A stretch of 64,000 bases of DNA from Bactericera cockerelli (Eukaryota; Arthropoda; Insecta; Hemiptera; Triozidae), in NCBI GenBank assembly GCA_024516035.1, contig CM044958.1:7397316-7461315 (forward strand), in the 5' to 3' direction. Position numbers and translations under genes: made by a program. This document shows positions 1 through 11,331 of this stretch, one piece after another. The notes under the pieces were generated by a model. That model was not told where the DNA came from, made no database searches, and saw nothing but the letters and a program-made list of their open reading frames with translations. The first letter of the stretch is position 1, and every line of letters begins with the position of its first letter.

Positions 1-335
1 CAAAGTGCTTTAAAATACACTAGCGGGTTACACCCGCCGCTTCGCCAACCCATCAAACACACACAACGCTCACACATCACACCATACACACACACCACAC
101 CCAGACACACCCACACACATCACACCATACACACATCCACACCCACACACACCACACACACACCCACCCACACACATCGCACCATACACACACCCACACA
201 CATCACACCATACACACACCTACACCAGCACACAAACCCACACACACAAACACACATACACACCCACACCCACACACACCCACAAACACACCACAACACA
301 CACAGACACACACACCACACACAGACACACACGTG
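1..335. repeat. CA-rich simple repeat
   Basis: From about 55 to 333 the sequence is an irregular (CA)n/(CACACC)n array with embedded cacaccatacac units. Positions 1-20 resemble the 45-bp minisatellite unit found at 8913-9112 (caaagtgcttta). Positions 21-50 resemble the dispersed repeat that starts tagcgggtt. Confidence 0.85.
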
Positions 336-475
336 CTGGCACTCTGGCCCAAACCAGGCTTGGTGAGGTTATTATGGCAAACAGGTTCTTTAGTTTCCTG
401 CGAATGGTAGTTAAAATCTCCGTCGTTATAATATGATCATCCAGTTGAAAGCGACGTTAAACCAACAAAAAAATA
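335..475 (+). mobile_element. 5S-SINE family, 3' half
   Basis: It contains the shared central domain (gctggcactctggccc, ccaggctt, ggtgagg) and the tail ccagttgaaagcgacgttaa followed by an A-rich end. Confidence 0.75.
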
Positions 476-477
476 TA

Positions 478-1010
478 CGAGTTAAGCAACGTCCACCGAG
501 GTGAAAACTTCGAACCTTTTTTATAGTCAGCCATTAGATCGTGTAACTGAGACGTCTTGGATTCGATACCGCATCGTCTCATATTTTTTAATGTTTAACG
601 ATATAATAATAATAATAATAATAAAAGAAATGAGAAAAATAGGCATAAAAGACCGCCTAAATCACCCACCGGATCTGAGGAACTTGGTTAATTCTTGATC
701 CGGATTGGATTGAACGGAGGACATAATTGTACATTCATTTGCAGTTATAACTTTTCCTCTTGAATACTTGTCACAATAATAATAATAATAACTCTTTATT
801 GACAAGAATAATATTGACAAAGGGCGAGATTATTGACTGAGGCAATCTCTGCCATCAAACCCATGTCTTTGTGAATGTAACTTCACCCAGACTTATATTG
901 AGCAGTCTTAGGGCTCAGGTTGGACTTTCATTATAAAGATTTTTAGAGATTCTTTTGTTACGGCTGTGTTACTCAACCTCAGACAGCCATTCTGTTTGGG
1001 GCTATATACG
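478..1010 (-). repeat. Dispersed composite repeat, copy 1
   Basis: It matches 9880-10235 in inverted orientation across several blocks: the tRNA-like piece around gattcgataccgcatc, the AT trinucleotide run, tctttattgacaagaa, atctctgccatcaaaccc, gattcttttgtta. About 180 bp near 600-780 is extra relative to the other copy. Confidence 0.75.
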
Positions 1011-1205
1011 AGCATACAATACAATACAATCCTACAAGAATGAGACAGAGTCCCTTTACTCTCACAGTCTAAACAAATCTCACAGTCTCATATTTATTGC
1101 TGAAAAACACAGAGAAATGAATAATTATTTACAATGAACTTTGTTTTAAAAAAAAATAAATTAGACAATACATAAAACATCCATACTTATTAAAGAAAGT
1201 TTCAC

Positions 1206-1450
1206 TCACTGACACTGATTCATCACTGTTTCTCCGAACTGGTAAGTCCTAGGAAGCTGAAATTTGGTAGGTATAAGCTTTGTCTTATTGTCTAATAGAT
1301 GTGCACTAAGACGGGATTTTTTCAAAATTCTCACTACAACACCTGCCATTGGGGAAAAAGGATTTTTCGCTTTCACCGCTATTTCTCCGCACGGCCATGC
1401 CTCGGCCCGCAAAGCGGGCGACAGTCCGCTAGTAATAGATAAACGTACGT
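1206..1450 (-). repeat. Dispersed repeat (tagcgggctgtcgccc family)
   Basis: It matches 52612-52845 in reverse: gggcgacag, gcctcggccc, caacacctgccattgg, ccaaatttcagct. Such interspersed repeats are common in arthropods; the parent element is not recognisable here. Confidence 0.7.
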
Positions 1451-1530
1451 ACACAAACACAGTCACATACACACAAACACAGTCACATACACACAAACAC
1501 AGTCACATACACACAAACACACACACACAT
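1445..1530. repeat. 20-bp tandem repeat (CA-rich)
   Basis: Direct repeats of cacagtcacatacacacaaa, about three to four units. Confidence 0.9.
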
Positions 1531-1629
1531 TCACTCAAAAGATACTTGCTGACACAAGTGAGGGCGGGAGAGGGTCATTATTATGATTTTTTCAGTTTTC
1601 CTCTAACTACTAAACGCTAGGAGGTGAAG

Positions 1630-2430
1630 CAAAAAAGTACAAAATATAATAGTTTCAGAATATGTGGTATGCCGGGAATGCGTCTATTTTGATACTAAGA
1701 AAAAAACAATATGACGCGCGATAACCAATAGCAATAACATCGCCTGGTGGTTAGTTACCTTTCACTAAAGAGTATATTATTTTGATATTGTCTTTAGTTC
1801 TTTTGACCTTTCCAGTTTTACCATGACTATAAAAACTAAATTTTTGGTAATGAATTTTAAATATAATGCTAAGTACCTATTTGTTTGTGGTAAAGGAATA
1901 ATTCTGGGGAAACAAAAATTAAGATTTTTGGGGTGCAGAAGCACAATTGAGGAGTTTTTTTCTCAAGTCAACTTTTAAAAATCATAATACATTTTTCGGA
2001 TTATAGATTTCAGATTATTATTAGATCCGCCCAAATTTTCTGAAACAACACCAAACTTTATATATTCTGCTGAAAGCATTCTCTCGCAATATCTCAATAA
2101 TAAGTGAAAGAACACAAACTCAGTGTTAAAATACAATGAAGTGAAAAAAATATTTTTTGAATATAACACCTTACTACCGTCATCAGCTCCTGTCGAGAGG
2201 CTTTTCAGCTCAGGGGGTCAAATTATGAAGAAATCGTCTTAGTGATTATTTATTTCAAACTTTGGTCACTTTGAAACATTACAAAAAAATAACATGTTCG
2301 TTAATTTGGTTTAATTTTCGCAAATGAATAAATTCAAGTTGTATACCTAATATTAAAAAAATAAAAGTAAAATGTGTTTAATTTTTTTTTATTATTAATG
2401 TTCAACTCACTGCAGATATTATTATTAGAG
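1630..2430. other. AT-rich sequence without a gene
   Basis: No coding sign. The part 1920-2060 is similar in reverse to 9596-9760 (caagtcaactttta, gatccgcccaaat), continuing the inverted repeat pair. Confidence 0.5.
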
Positions 2431-2589
2431 GGGTTTTACCATCAGGCATTGGCTATTCCAGCGACTCAGATATTCAACTTGTATAATTCCGTGTCCGTGA
2501 GATAGGTATTCATACCTAAATCACGGTGGTGAGAGGATTATAATTATGGACGCCCAGATCCAATGTCCAAGCTCCTTTCATGTCCATTG

Positions 2590-2840
2590 ATTCTATTTGG
2601 TTTTAGCGTCCTGACTTGAGGTAGACAGGACGGGGGTTTTAACTTCCATTCGCTGGGAATCATACCAGGTACCCACATCAACCTCGCCCAGCCTGGGTAG
2701 GGCCGGAATCACTAGCCTCACATGTTCGGAGGAAACAGAATTTTCTGTGCGAAAATTCTGCTCCAACCGGGAATCGAACTCAGGATCTCTGAACTACGGG
2801 CAATAGTCACAACCGTTACGCCATGGAGTCTGGATAGAGA
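2590..2840 (-). mobile_element. tRNA-derived SINE with shared central domain
   Basis: On the minus strand the head reads ccatggcgtaacggttgtga and gagttcgattcccgg (B box), followed by ccagcctgggtgg-like central domain and an end near ggacgctaaaacc. A second copy is at 30889-31122. Confidence 0.75.
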
Positions 2841-2844
2841 GTCA

Positions 2845-3415
2845 CATTATCCTCAGATATGTATGTGCAGAAGCCACGTCTGGTCAAGCTGGTGATTCCG
2901 TGGTGCATCCATTTTTAATTTTGATTTCAGACATTAAATAGCTCAGTAACTTAACAAAGTTATAAAATAGTGATATGACAGCTAATCTAACTCAACTTTA
3001 CTAAATTAACACTTAGGAAATAAAAAATAAAACAAAACCCCTTCATTTCTATAAAACCTATTCATTGATATAAAACCCCTTACTTGTTTTCGAATATACT
3101 ACTCCAATGTACTGCATTATTTTTCTCTGAACTTCTCACTTTCATATGAAAAACAGATTTAAAACTGACTCATTTCTGTGTTCTACAAGAAAAATTTAAT
3201 AGTTAATGGTCTAATAATGGATAAAATCCCAATGGGATAGGAACCATTGGGCTTAAAATAGCGGACTTCAAAAATTACCAATTCATTTTAAAAAAAAAAA
3301 TGAATAGTTAACAGCAAGATAACCCGTTCTAGGGCATTTTCGAACGAATTATGTATCGTATGCTGTACACAAACTTTGTATTATTGTAGTCTAAATTACC
3401 CACTTTTAATATGTA
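2845..3415. other. AT-rich intergenic sequence
   Basis: No gene or clear repeat seen. Confidence 0.4.
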
Positions 3416-3416
3416 T

Positions 3417-3470
3417 TAGCGGGCTGCACCCGCTCCGCTCAGCCATCACACACTCGCACCACCCACCCAC
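3417..3470 (+). repeat. Fragment of tagcgggctg repeat
   Basis: Short match (tagcgggctgcacccgct) to the dispersed family at 21-50 and 52612. Confidence 0.5.
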
Positions 3471-3649
3471 ATATCCGCAATCATCATCAGTGTACATTTC
3501 AAAATCCCGAGCCAAATCTATCATAGCGGATAATGTAGCAAACTGGCCTATATTTCGAAAATGGTTTTGTCAGAATATGGCAACAAAGGGCTCAAATAAA
3601 AGCATGTGATGTTCTCAGATTGCCAATTTTACCTGTACCTAATCGTAAA

Positions 3650-4375
3650 CATTTAGCAAAAAAAGAAAGACATTTTAACTCAAGAAAAAGACCCCTGTGT
3701 ATAAACGGGTTAACTAATTTTTACCTACTATTTCGATCAGTACGAACTTGTGGATTGTGTGATATACCTGCTTATCTCACATACGAAATTGTATTACTCT
3801 AGCTAATACTGTTCTTGAGATATTGAGCAAAACGTTCATCAAAAGTGTTTTTGTCAAAAAAGTGGCACTTGGGTTAATTTGGCAGAAAATACGCGATATT
3901 ATAAATTCATGTATTTGCCAAGACACTTCTAAAACAGTTTAGTTTGTTCAATTCGGACAAACCGTTCAAGAGATAGGTTTGTGAAAATTTCGAAGATATT
4001 GAAAATATCAGGTCAAGTCAAAACTTACGAATAATTGTCGCCATTTTGTAACTCTTGAAGAGATTTTTTTGAATTTTGAACTGAAACTTGCTGGTGGCAA
4101 AAGGAGCCTTCAAGAATGGATTGTAACACAATTTTGCATACCTGGTCTTACTTGAAGGGGTAATATGTTATTTAGACTCTTTCACTAGGCAAATCTCGTT
4201 CATGGTACCTTTTTTGAGAAAATTTCCGAGAATATTTTTAATTTCTATTGAAAAAATACACATTTTATGTTCTCATATATTTTTTCTATCTTGAAGTATA
4301 ACAAGACAGCAAAAAAAGAAAGACTCAAGAAAAAGATCCCTGTGTATAAACGGGTTAACCAATTTTTAACTATTA
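3650..4375 (+). repeat. 650-bp satellite, first monomer and start of second
   Basis: The phase marker ataaacgggt occurs at 3701, 4346, 6631 and 7281. After removing the LINE insertion the spacing is 645-650 bp. Shared blocks include attgagcaaaacgttcatca, cgccattttgtaa, tgctggtggcaaaaggagcc. Confidence 0.93.
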
Positions 4376-6010
4376 TTTTTAACTATTAGAAAAAGTGACT
4401 TTGCTGGCTTTTGCTGATGATTTAGCTGTTATTGGTAAAAACTCAACTGCTGCATTAGCTATCATCAGCTTGATTGAAGATTTAGCTAGTGAAATAGGGC
4501 TATCCATCAACCCAGCCAAGAGCCAAGCAATAGTAATAAAAAATGGAAAATTACATCAAGAAATCATTGAAGCTTCCACTGGATCAATCCACTCTATAGG
4601 AGAAACTGGAAAAATTAAATATCTTGGGACAACTATACAAGACGAAATCATAATTGATAAACCTGAAATCATAAGAAAGCTCACATATAAATTAAATAAA
4701 TTAGCCCAGTCAGAATTGCTTCAACCAGACCAAAAACTCAATATCATCAATCAATATGTATGGCCTACTCTCATATATCCATTACAATGCGCTCCCCTTT
4801 CAAAGATACCTGATTCATTTCTTCAAGACATTGATAAATCAGTCAGAAGCACGGTGAAAGAAGTCCTTCACCTCCCCAGTGATACTCCAACAGGGATGAT
4901 TTATGCTGCTCGAAAAAATCGTGGCCTAGGAATCATGAAGGCTGAATGGGAGGCTCCAATACAAAACATAAATATTTGCAAGAAATTAGAAAATATAGAC
5001 AACCATCTACTCCACAAATCAAGAGATATCTCAGATGAAATTGTAAATGCTGCATCTAAACTTCAAACTGATCCATCAAAATCAGGAAAACAAATTCGAG
5101 AAGAAATGAGAGAAAAATCATTTGATCAATGGAGTTCTCTAATTCAGAAAGGCAAAGGTATCACCTTATATAAACACAATCATAAGACAAACAAATGGAT
5201 TTATACAAAAACTGGAATGAGCTCAAGTGAATGGACAAATGCTATTAAAATGTCTTGTAATGTTGCGGCTGTTAGAGCTGTTCCAGGACGCAGCACATCT
5301 TCCCTCTGCCGGATAACTGGATGTGAGGAGATTGAAACCCTTGGACACGTGCTGGGATCCTGCAGACATGGCGAACTGCTACGTAACAAAAGACATCACA
5401 CAGTAAGATCTGTAATAGCAAATGAATTGAAGAGAGTTGGTTGGAACACATTTGAAGAGGTATCATGCATCTCTACCGATTCTTCTACAAGACGATGTGA
5501 CATCATAGCAATTCATCCTACTACAAATAAAGTACTAATAGTTGATCCAACTGTTCGCTTCGAGCAAGGTGAAGACCAACCTAACTCAGTTCATCTTGAG
5601 AAAAAAAAAAATTTACGATCCATGTATCCCAGACCTCTCAAAAAAATATAGAATACCTGAAACTAATTTTGAAACAGATGGATTACTATTTGGAGCAAGA
5701 GGAGCCATTCCAAACACTGTCAGTGATTTCTTCAGAAAACATGGATTAAATACGAATTTACTTACTGACATCTCCATACAAATAATCAAAGACTCCATCA
5801 AAATTCTAAACTGTCATCTCTTCCGTAGTTGAAAAAAAAAAAAAAAAAAAAACAAATAACAAATATGACTGAATACTGTACCTCAAAATATCAATATAAA
5901 AAAAATAATGTATCTTTTTAAATGCACGGTCGAGTGTTGATGAGAAAGCTGGATCCGCGAGGTCAAACAGGGGAAACTGTTCAGCCGGCAAGATTTGCAA
6001 AATATATATA
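4376..6010 (+). mobile_element. 5'-truncated LINE with restriction-like endonuclease, inserted in satellite
   Basis: The element interrupts the second satellite monomer: the flanks ccaatttttaactattatt and ttcgatcagtacg are adjacent in intact monomers, and the monomer is about 1635 bp too long. It starts at the reverse transcriptase catalytic block, so all N-terminal parts are missing. The 3' end has an A-run at 5832-5850 and ~150 bp more. Confidence 0.9.
4392..5832 (+). pseudogene. Reverse transcriptase C-terminus and PD-(D/E)XK endonuclease of an R2/NeSL-type LINE
   Basis: The frame opens with LLAFADDLAVIGKN, the FADD catalytic motif of reverse transcriptase. After a thumb/linker it has C-x4-C-x7-H-x4-C (CRITGC...ETLGHVLGSC), the zinc knuckle typical of LINEs with a restriction-like endonuclease. 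Then comes RRCDIIAIHPTTNKVLIVDP-TVRFE, the endonuclease core (the usual KPD is RCD here). A run of ten A at 5601-5610 shifts the frame. The remaining domain continues in the next frame as IYDPCIPDLSKKYRIPE and GLLFGARGAIPNTVSDFF. No intact protein is possible: the N-terminus is lost and the frame is broken. Confidence 0.9.
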
Positions 6011-7746
6011 TATTCGATCAGTACGTATTTTTTATTTGTGTTTTATACCTGCTAATTTCATCGACAAAATTTATTATTCTAGTTAATAATGATCTTGAGA
6101 TATTGAGCAAAACGTTCATCAAAAGTGTTTTTGTCAAAAAAGTGACACTTGGGTTAATTTGGCAGAAAATACGCGATATTATAAATTCATGTATTTGCCA
6201 AGACACTTTTAAAACAGTTTAGTTTGTTCAATTCGGACAAACCGTTCAAGAGATAGGTTTGTGAAATTTCGAAGATATTGAAAATATCAGGTCAAGTCAA
6301 AACTTACGAATAATTGTCGCCATTTTGTAACTCTTGAAGAGATTTTTTTGAATTTTGAACTGAAGCTTGCTGGTGGCAAAAGGAGCCTTCAAGAATGGAT
6401 TGTAACACAATTTTGCATACCTGGTCTTACTTGAAGGGGTAATATGTAATTTAGACCCTTTCACTAGGCAAATCTCGTTAATGGTACCTTTTTTGAGAAA
6501 ATTTCCGAGAATATTTTTTATTTGTTTTGAAAAACACACATTTTATGTTCTCATATATTTTTTCTATCTTGAAGTATAACAAGACTGCAATAAAATAAGG
6601 AAATTTTAACCCAAGAAAAGACGCCTGTGTATAAACGGGTTAACCAATTTTTACCTATTATTTCGATCAGTACGTATTTTTTATTTTTGTTTTATAACTG
6701 CTAATCTCATAGACAAAATTTATTATTCTAGTTAATAATGTTCTTGGGATATTGAGCAAAACGTTCATCAAAAGTGTTTTTGTCAAAAAAGTGACACTTG
6801 GGTTAATTTGGCAGAAAATACGCGATATTATAAATTCATGTATTTGCCAAGACACTTCTAAAACAGTTTAGTTTGTTCAAATCGGACACACCGTTCAAGA
6901 GATAGGTTTGTGAAAATTTCGAAGATATTGAAAATATCAGGTCAAGTGTAAACTTACGAATAATTGTCGCCATTTTGTAAATCTTGAAGAGATTTTTTTG
7001 AATTTTGAACTGAAGCTTGCTGGTGGCAAAAGGAGCCTTCAAGAATGGATTGTAACACAATTTTGCATACCTGGTCTTACTTGAAGGGGAAATATGTAAT
7101 TTAGACCCTTTCACTAGGCAAATCTCGTTAATGGTACCTTTTTTGAGAAAATTTCCGAGAATATTTTTTATTTGTTTTGAAAAATACACATTTTATGTTC
7201 TCATATATTTTTTCTATCTTGAAGTATAACAAGGCTGCAATAAAATAAAGAAATTTTAACCCAAGAAAAGACGCCTGTGTATAAACGGGTTAACCAATTT
7301 TTACCTATTATTTCGATCAGTACGTATTTTTTATTTGTGTTTTATACCTGCTAATCTCATAGACAAAATTTATTATTCTAGTTAATAATGTTCTTGAGAT
7401 ATTGAGCAAAACGTTCATCAAAAGTGTTTTTGTCAAAAAAGTGACACTTGGGTTAATGTGGCAGAAAATACGCGATATTATAAATTCATGTATTTGCCAA
7501 GACACTTCTAAAACAGTTTAGTTTGTTCAAATTGGACACACCGTTCAAGAGATAGGTTTGTGAAAATTTCGAAGATATTGAAAATATCAGGTCAAGTGTA
7601 AACTTACGAATAAATGTCGCCATTTTGTAACTCCTTAAGAGATTTTTTTAAATTTTGAAGTGAAGCTTGCTGGTGGCAATAAGAGCCTTCAAGAATGAAT
7701 TGTAACAAAATTTTGCATACCTGGTCATACTTGAAGGGGCAATAAG
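6011..7746 (+). repeat. 650-bp satellite, monomers 2 (rest), 3 and start of 4
   Basis: Near-identical head-to-tail copies with a 650-bp period. Differences are scattered single bases. Confidence 0.95.
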
Positions 7747-8674
7747 CATGCGCGGATATAGGGGGGGGCACGGGGGGCACGTGCCCCCCCCAGATTTTTT
7801 CGGTAAGCGGTGTTTCTTAAATTTCATTATACCTAATCCCGTAAAAAAAAAGATCTCAATGAGTTAGGGGGGCACGGGCCCCAAAATAATTCCTAATTCT
7901 AAGACTAATCCCGTAAAAAAAAAGATCTCAATAAGTTAGAGGGGCACGGGCCCCAAAATAATTCCCAATTCTAAGACTAATCCCGTTAACAAAAAAAGAT
8001 CTCAATAAGTTAGGGGGGCACGGGACCCAAAATAATTCCCAATTCTAAGACCAATAAGAAATAACTAAATAATAAAAATTTCAAATCCACACAGATTGTC
8101 CGAGAAACCTGAAATTTTACCTATAGGTCCATTTGGATCAGGGTTCAGCTACACGGGGTAAGGACAAAAAAAGGATAGGTGACGCTAAAAAATCACATTT
8201 TTCGACCGAAATTACATTTTTTTTTTTAATTTATCGTGACGGTGCCACGGCGGCGGCGTATCAACTCAAAAAGAGAAATTTTTAAGCAAGGGTTCAATTT
8301 TTCATTTGAGATATCAATCACGAAATTCTGATGAGCCGTTCTTGAGCTACGTTGAGTAAGGACATAAAATGGATGGGTAAACAAAAAGTATTTACGTTTT
8401 TTGACCTGAATGACATTTTTTTCTCGAAATATGTCGTGACGAACTATCAACTCAAAGCGAGAATTTTTTTGCAAGGGTTGGAGTGTTCATTTGACATTCT
8501 GATGAGCCATTCTTGAGCTCCAGTAAAGACAAGAAATTGATACAAAAAATATTGAAATTTGTGTGTGTATGTGTGTGTGTGTCTGTGTGTGTGATAGGCT
8601 TACGAAGCGGCTTGCTAGTTAGGTATATTGTGCGATTGTGCCCCCCCAGTACAAGAGGGCTATATCCGTGCATG
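7747..8674. mobile_element. hAT-like non-autonomous DNA transposon with 8-bp target duplication
   Basis: The ends are catgcgcggatatag and ctatatccgtgcatg (15-bp inverted repeats, one mismatch), flanked by gcaataag at 7739-7746 and 8675-8682. Removing the element restores the satellite monomer. Inside lie poly-G/C runs (ggcacgtgcccccccc near the left end), three direct ~75-bp repeats at 7834-8060 (gatctcaataagttaggg, ggcacgggccccaaaataat), and a GT-rich microsatellite at 8560-8593. There is no transposase frame. Confidence 0.88.
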
Positions 8675-8770
8675 GCAATAAGACATCAGTAATGTTGACC
8701 ATTTCACAAGGCAAATCTCGTTAATGATACATTTTTTTAGAAAATTTCCCAGAATATAGTTTTGTTAATT
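8675..8770 (+). repeat. 650-bp satellite, end of monomer 4
   Basis: It resumes the monomer (caaggcaaatctcgttaatg, gaaaatttcccagaatat) after the hAT-like element. Confidence 0.88.
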
Positions 8771-8789
8771 TTCTGCGGATCACCGCAGT

Positions 8790-8908
8790 CAAGAAACGTC
8801 CAGCTTCGTGATAATCGTGATGCTGGCACTCTGGCCCAAACCAGGCTGGGTGAGGTTATTATGGCAAACAGGTTCTTTAGTTTCTTGCGAATGGTAGTTA
8901 AAATCGGA
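8790..8908 (+). mobile_element. 5S-SINE family fragment
   Basis: It contains aaacgtccagc, gtgatgctggcactctggcc, aggctgggtgaggtta and tcttgcgaatggtagt. Confidence 0.7.
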
Positions 8909-8912
8909 CATG

Positions 8913-9112
8913 AATGCTTTAATATACATTGAGCAGCAGCACTTTGGACATGTCCAAAGTGCTTTAATATACATTGAGCAGCAGCACTTTGGACATGTCC
9001 AAAATGCTTTAATATACATTGAGCAGCAGCACTTTGGACATGTCCAAAGTGCTTTAATATACATTGAGCAGCAGCACTTTGGACATGTCCAAAGTGCTTT
9101 AATATATATGCA
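8913..9112. repeat. 45-bp minisatellite with a long palindrome in each unit
   Basis: Units start (gctttaatat) at 8916, 8961, 9006, 9051 and 9096. Each full unit contains a 26-bp perfect palindrome centred on GGACATGTCC with arms AGCACTTT and AAAGTGCT. The third unit has one change (aaaatgc). Confidence 0.97.
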
Positions 9113-9235
9113 GCAGCATTTTTTTTAATTGTTTTTCATAGCTATTATACAGTAAAGGTGAGAACACCAAAAAAACGCGAGTCCGAAGAAAGCGGTATTA
9201 TTGTAGATATAACAGTAGCTTTTGTTTTTCAACCT

Positions 9236-9550
9236 CATTCTTTCTGCATTGGGCCGGAAATAGCCAGCATCACGAGGGTTTGAATTTGAATGGTCACCCA
9301 CCCTAGTCCTAACACTCATAACCTCGCCGGACGTTGCTTGAACTAACTTCGGTAACGCAGAAAGAGAACAGGTGCTTTCAAATAAACCAATTACGCTGGA
9401 TTATTTCTTTTTATATACATGTATTTTTTTGTTTAAGTTCGCTTTCAACTGCATGGTCATAACACTATGGGGGTTTTACCCTCCATTCGCAGGAGACTTA
9501 CAAACCTGCTACTCAGATTAACGTCAACCAGCATGTTTTACGTTAAAGCT
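9236..9550 (-). mobile_element. Two 5S-SINE fragments
   Basis: 9236-9370 holds the head/centre (gggccggaa, aatggtcacccacc, acctcgccggacgttgctt). 9428-9550 holds the tail (cgctttcaactgcatggtca, gggggttttaccctccattc). Confidence 0.75.
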
Positions 9551-9595
9551 CATATCTTCGGCTGAGTTTAGTATTAGGAAATTTAATTTACATAT

Positions 9596-10235
9596 TTGGA
9601 TTTAGAACATTTGGGCGGATATAATAATAATAAACCGAAAAATTTATCATGATCCATAAAAGTTGACTTGAAAAAAAATCTATATTTGCACTACTGCATG
9701 TGCCCCAAACATCGCTCATTTTTTTTTTGTTTACCCAGAGTTATTTGTTTATAACAATTACTTCTATCGTATATTTGAAATAAATTGCCAAAAACTCATA
9801 TGATATGAAGCAAAATAATAATAATAATAGCCGAAGACGGGCATACATTTCCTGTTATATAAAACAAGTTCCGTTCAAATTGGACACCAAAAGGTGTCTG
9901 AAAGGCTGTCTGGGGTTAAGTAACACAGCCTTAACAAAAGAATCTCTAGAAATCTTTATAATGAAAGTTCAACCTGAGCCCTAAGACTGTTCAATATAAG
10001 GCTGGGTGAGGTTACATAAAAAAAACATGGGTTTGATGGCAGAGATAGCCTCAGGCCATAACCACGCCTTTGTCAATATATTTCTTGTCAATAAAGAAAT
10101 ATTATTATTATATCCTTAAACATTAAAGCAAATGTGCTGATGCGGTATCGAATTAAGGACCTCTCAGTTACACGACCTCGTGACTGACTATAAAAAAAGG
10201 TTCAAAGCCTTCACCTCGCTGGACGTTGGTTAGCT
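9596..10235 (+). repeat. Dispersed composite repeat, copy 2
   Basis: The inverted partner of 478-2060: order and orientation of blocks are reversed (gggcggatataat, atggcagagatagcctcagg, tgcggtatcgaatt). It ends in a 5S-SINE-like piece (cacctcgctggacgttggtt). Confidence 0.75.
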
Positions 10236-10239
10236 TGTA

Positions 10240-10795
10240 ATTGTTTTGTTGTTGGTTTAACGTCGCTTTCAACTGGATGATCATATCACGACGGAGATTT
10301 TAACTACCATTCGCAGGAAATTATAACAAACCTGCTAGCTTCAATAACCTCACCCAGCCTGGGTTGGGCCAGCATCACGATTATCACGAAGCTGGACGTT
10401 ACTTAACTTCGGTGATCCGCAGAAAATTAACAAAGCTACTACCCAAACAACCTCATCCAGCCTGGGTTGGGACGGAGTTCCAGCATCACGATTATCACGA
10501 AACTGGACGTTACTTAACTTCGGTGATACACATAAAATTAACAAAGCTACTATCCAAACAACCTCATCCAGCCTGGGTTGGGACCGAGTGCCAGTATCAA
10601 GATTATCACAAAGCTGGACGTTACTTAACTTCGGTGATCCGCAGAAAATTAACAAAGATACTACCCAACAACCTCATCCAGCCTGGGTTGGGACGGAATT
10701 CCAGCATCACGATTATCACGAAGCTGGACGTTACTTAACTTCGGTGATACACAGAATATTAACAAAGCTACTACCCAAACAACCTCATGCAAAAA
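10240..10795 (-). mobile_element. 5S-SINE whose head region is tandemly amplified
   Basis: 10240-10345 is the tail (ttggtttaacgtcgctttca). The part with ccagcctgggttggg, cagcatcacgattatcacga and tggacgttacttaacttcgg then recurs about four times at ~107 bp spacing, each followed by ttaacaaag and caacctcat. Units differ by a few bases. Confidence 0.85.
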
Positions 10796-10807
10796 TATTC
10801 TCTCGTT

Positions 10808-10942
10808 ATGTAGGCTATTCCCGGCCCGACTCAGGCGAGGTGAGGTTCATCTGAGTAACAGGTTGATATGTTTCCTGCGAATGGGGCCGTAAAACTCTTT
10901 CGTGTTACAATACATAACCATGAAGTTGAAAGCGACGTTAAC
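10808..10942 (+). mobile_element. 5S-SINE 3' fragment
   Basis: It holds ggctattcccggcccgactc, tttcctgcgaatggg and agttgaaagcgacgttaa. Confidence 0.7.
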
Positions 10943-11097
10943 GGTTAAATCCGATTTAAAAATATTACTACGATTTATTAATACGATAGGTATTTGCCTA
11001 GTGGTACGCATAAATATTATAGTAGGTAGTGCTTTATTTAGACTGTCGGCTTGAAACAAGAAGTCCCATTACGCTAACAGTTTATGCATAGTAATTC

Positions 11098-11215
11098 TCG
11101 ATCAGGACTATTGAGTCCCATTAATTTAGCAGTAAGCCCGAGACGTATTAAAATCTTCTAAAAATCATATTAATCGGAGGCTAACTTGTCATGTTATCTC
11201 GGCCAGGTTGTAGGC
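11098..11215 (-). mobile_element. Decayed tRNA-derived SINE (gtcccggtagctc family)
   Basis: It matches the body of the copies at 41288 and 59653: ggactattgagtcccatt, cagtaagcccgagac, ggaggctaacttgtcatg. Confidence 0.55.
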
Positions 11216-11331
11216 CATAGAAAGCAAAAATTAGAATAACAAAATATAATAATGTATCACTTTTAAAATAAATACTTGCGTCTATCAGATGAGATTGGTA
11301 AGAACGCAGTACATTGGACTTGTCGAAAGTG

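Noticed and set aside
120..332. Cys/Val-rich 70-residue frame
   Set aside because: Translation of a CA/GT simple repeat.
4392..5832. A true R2 element
   Set aside because: The endonuclease and zinc knuckle fit the wider group, but the target is a satellite and not 28S rDNA, and the piece is too short to place within the group.
6018..7505. Repeated 62-residue and 80-117-residue minus-strand frames
   Set aside because: They recur because the satellite monomer recurs. No coding signature or codon-position pattern of change.
10350..10854. Frames of 88-124 residues with repeats such as HDYHEAGRYLTS
   Set aside because: Translation of the amplified 5S-SINE segment.
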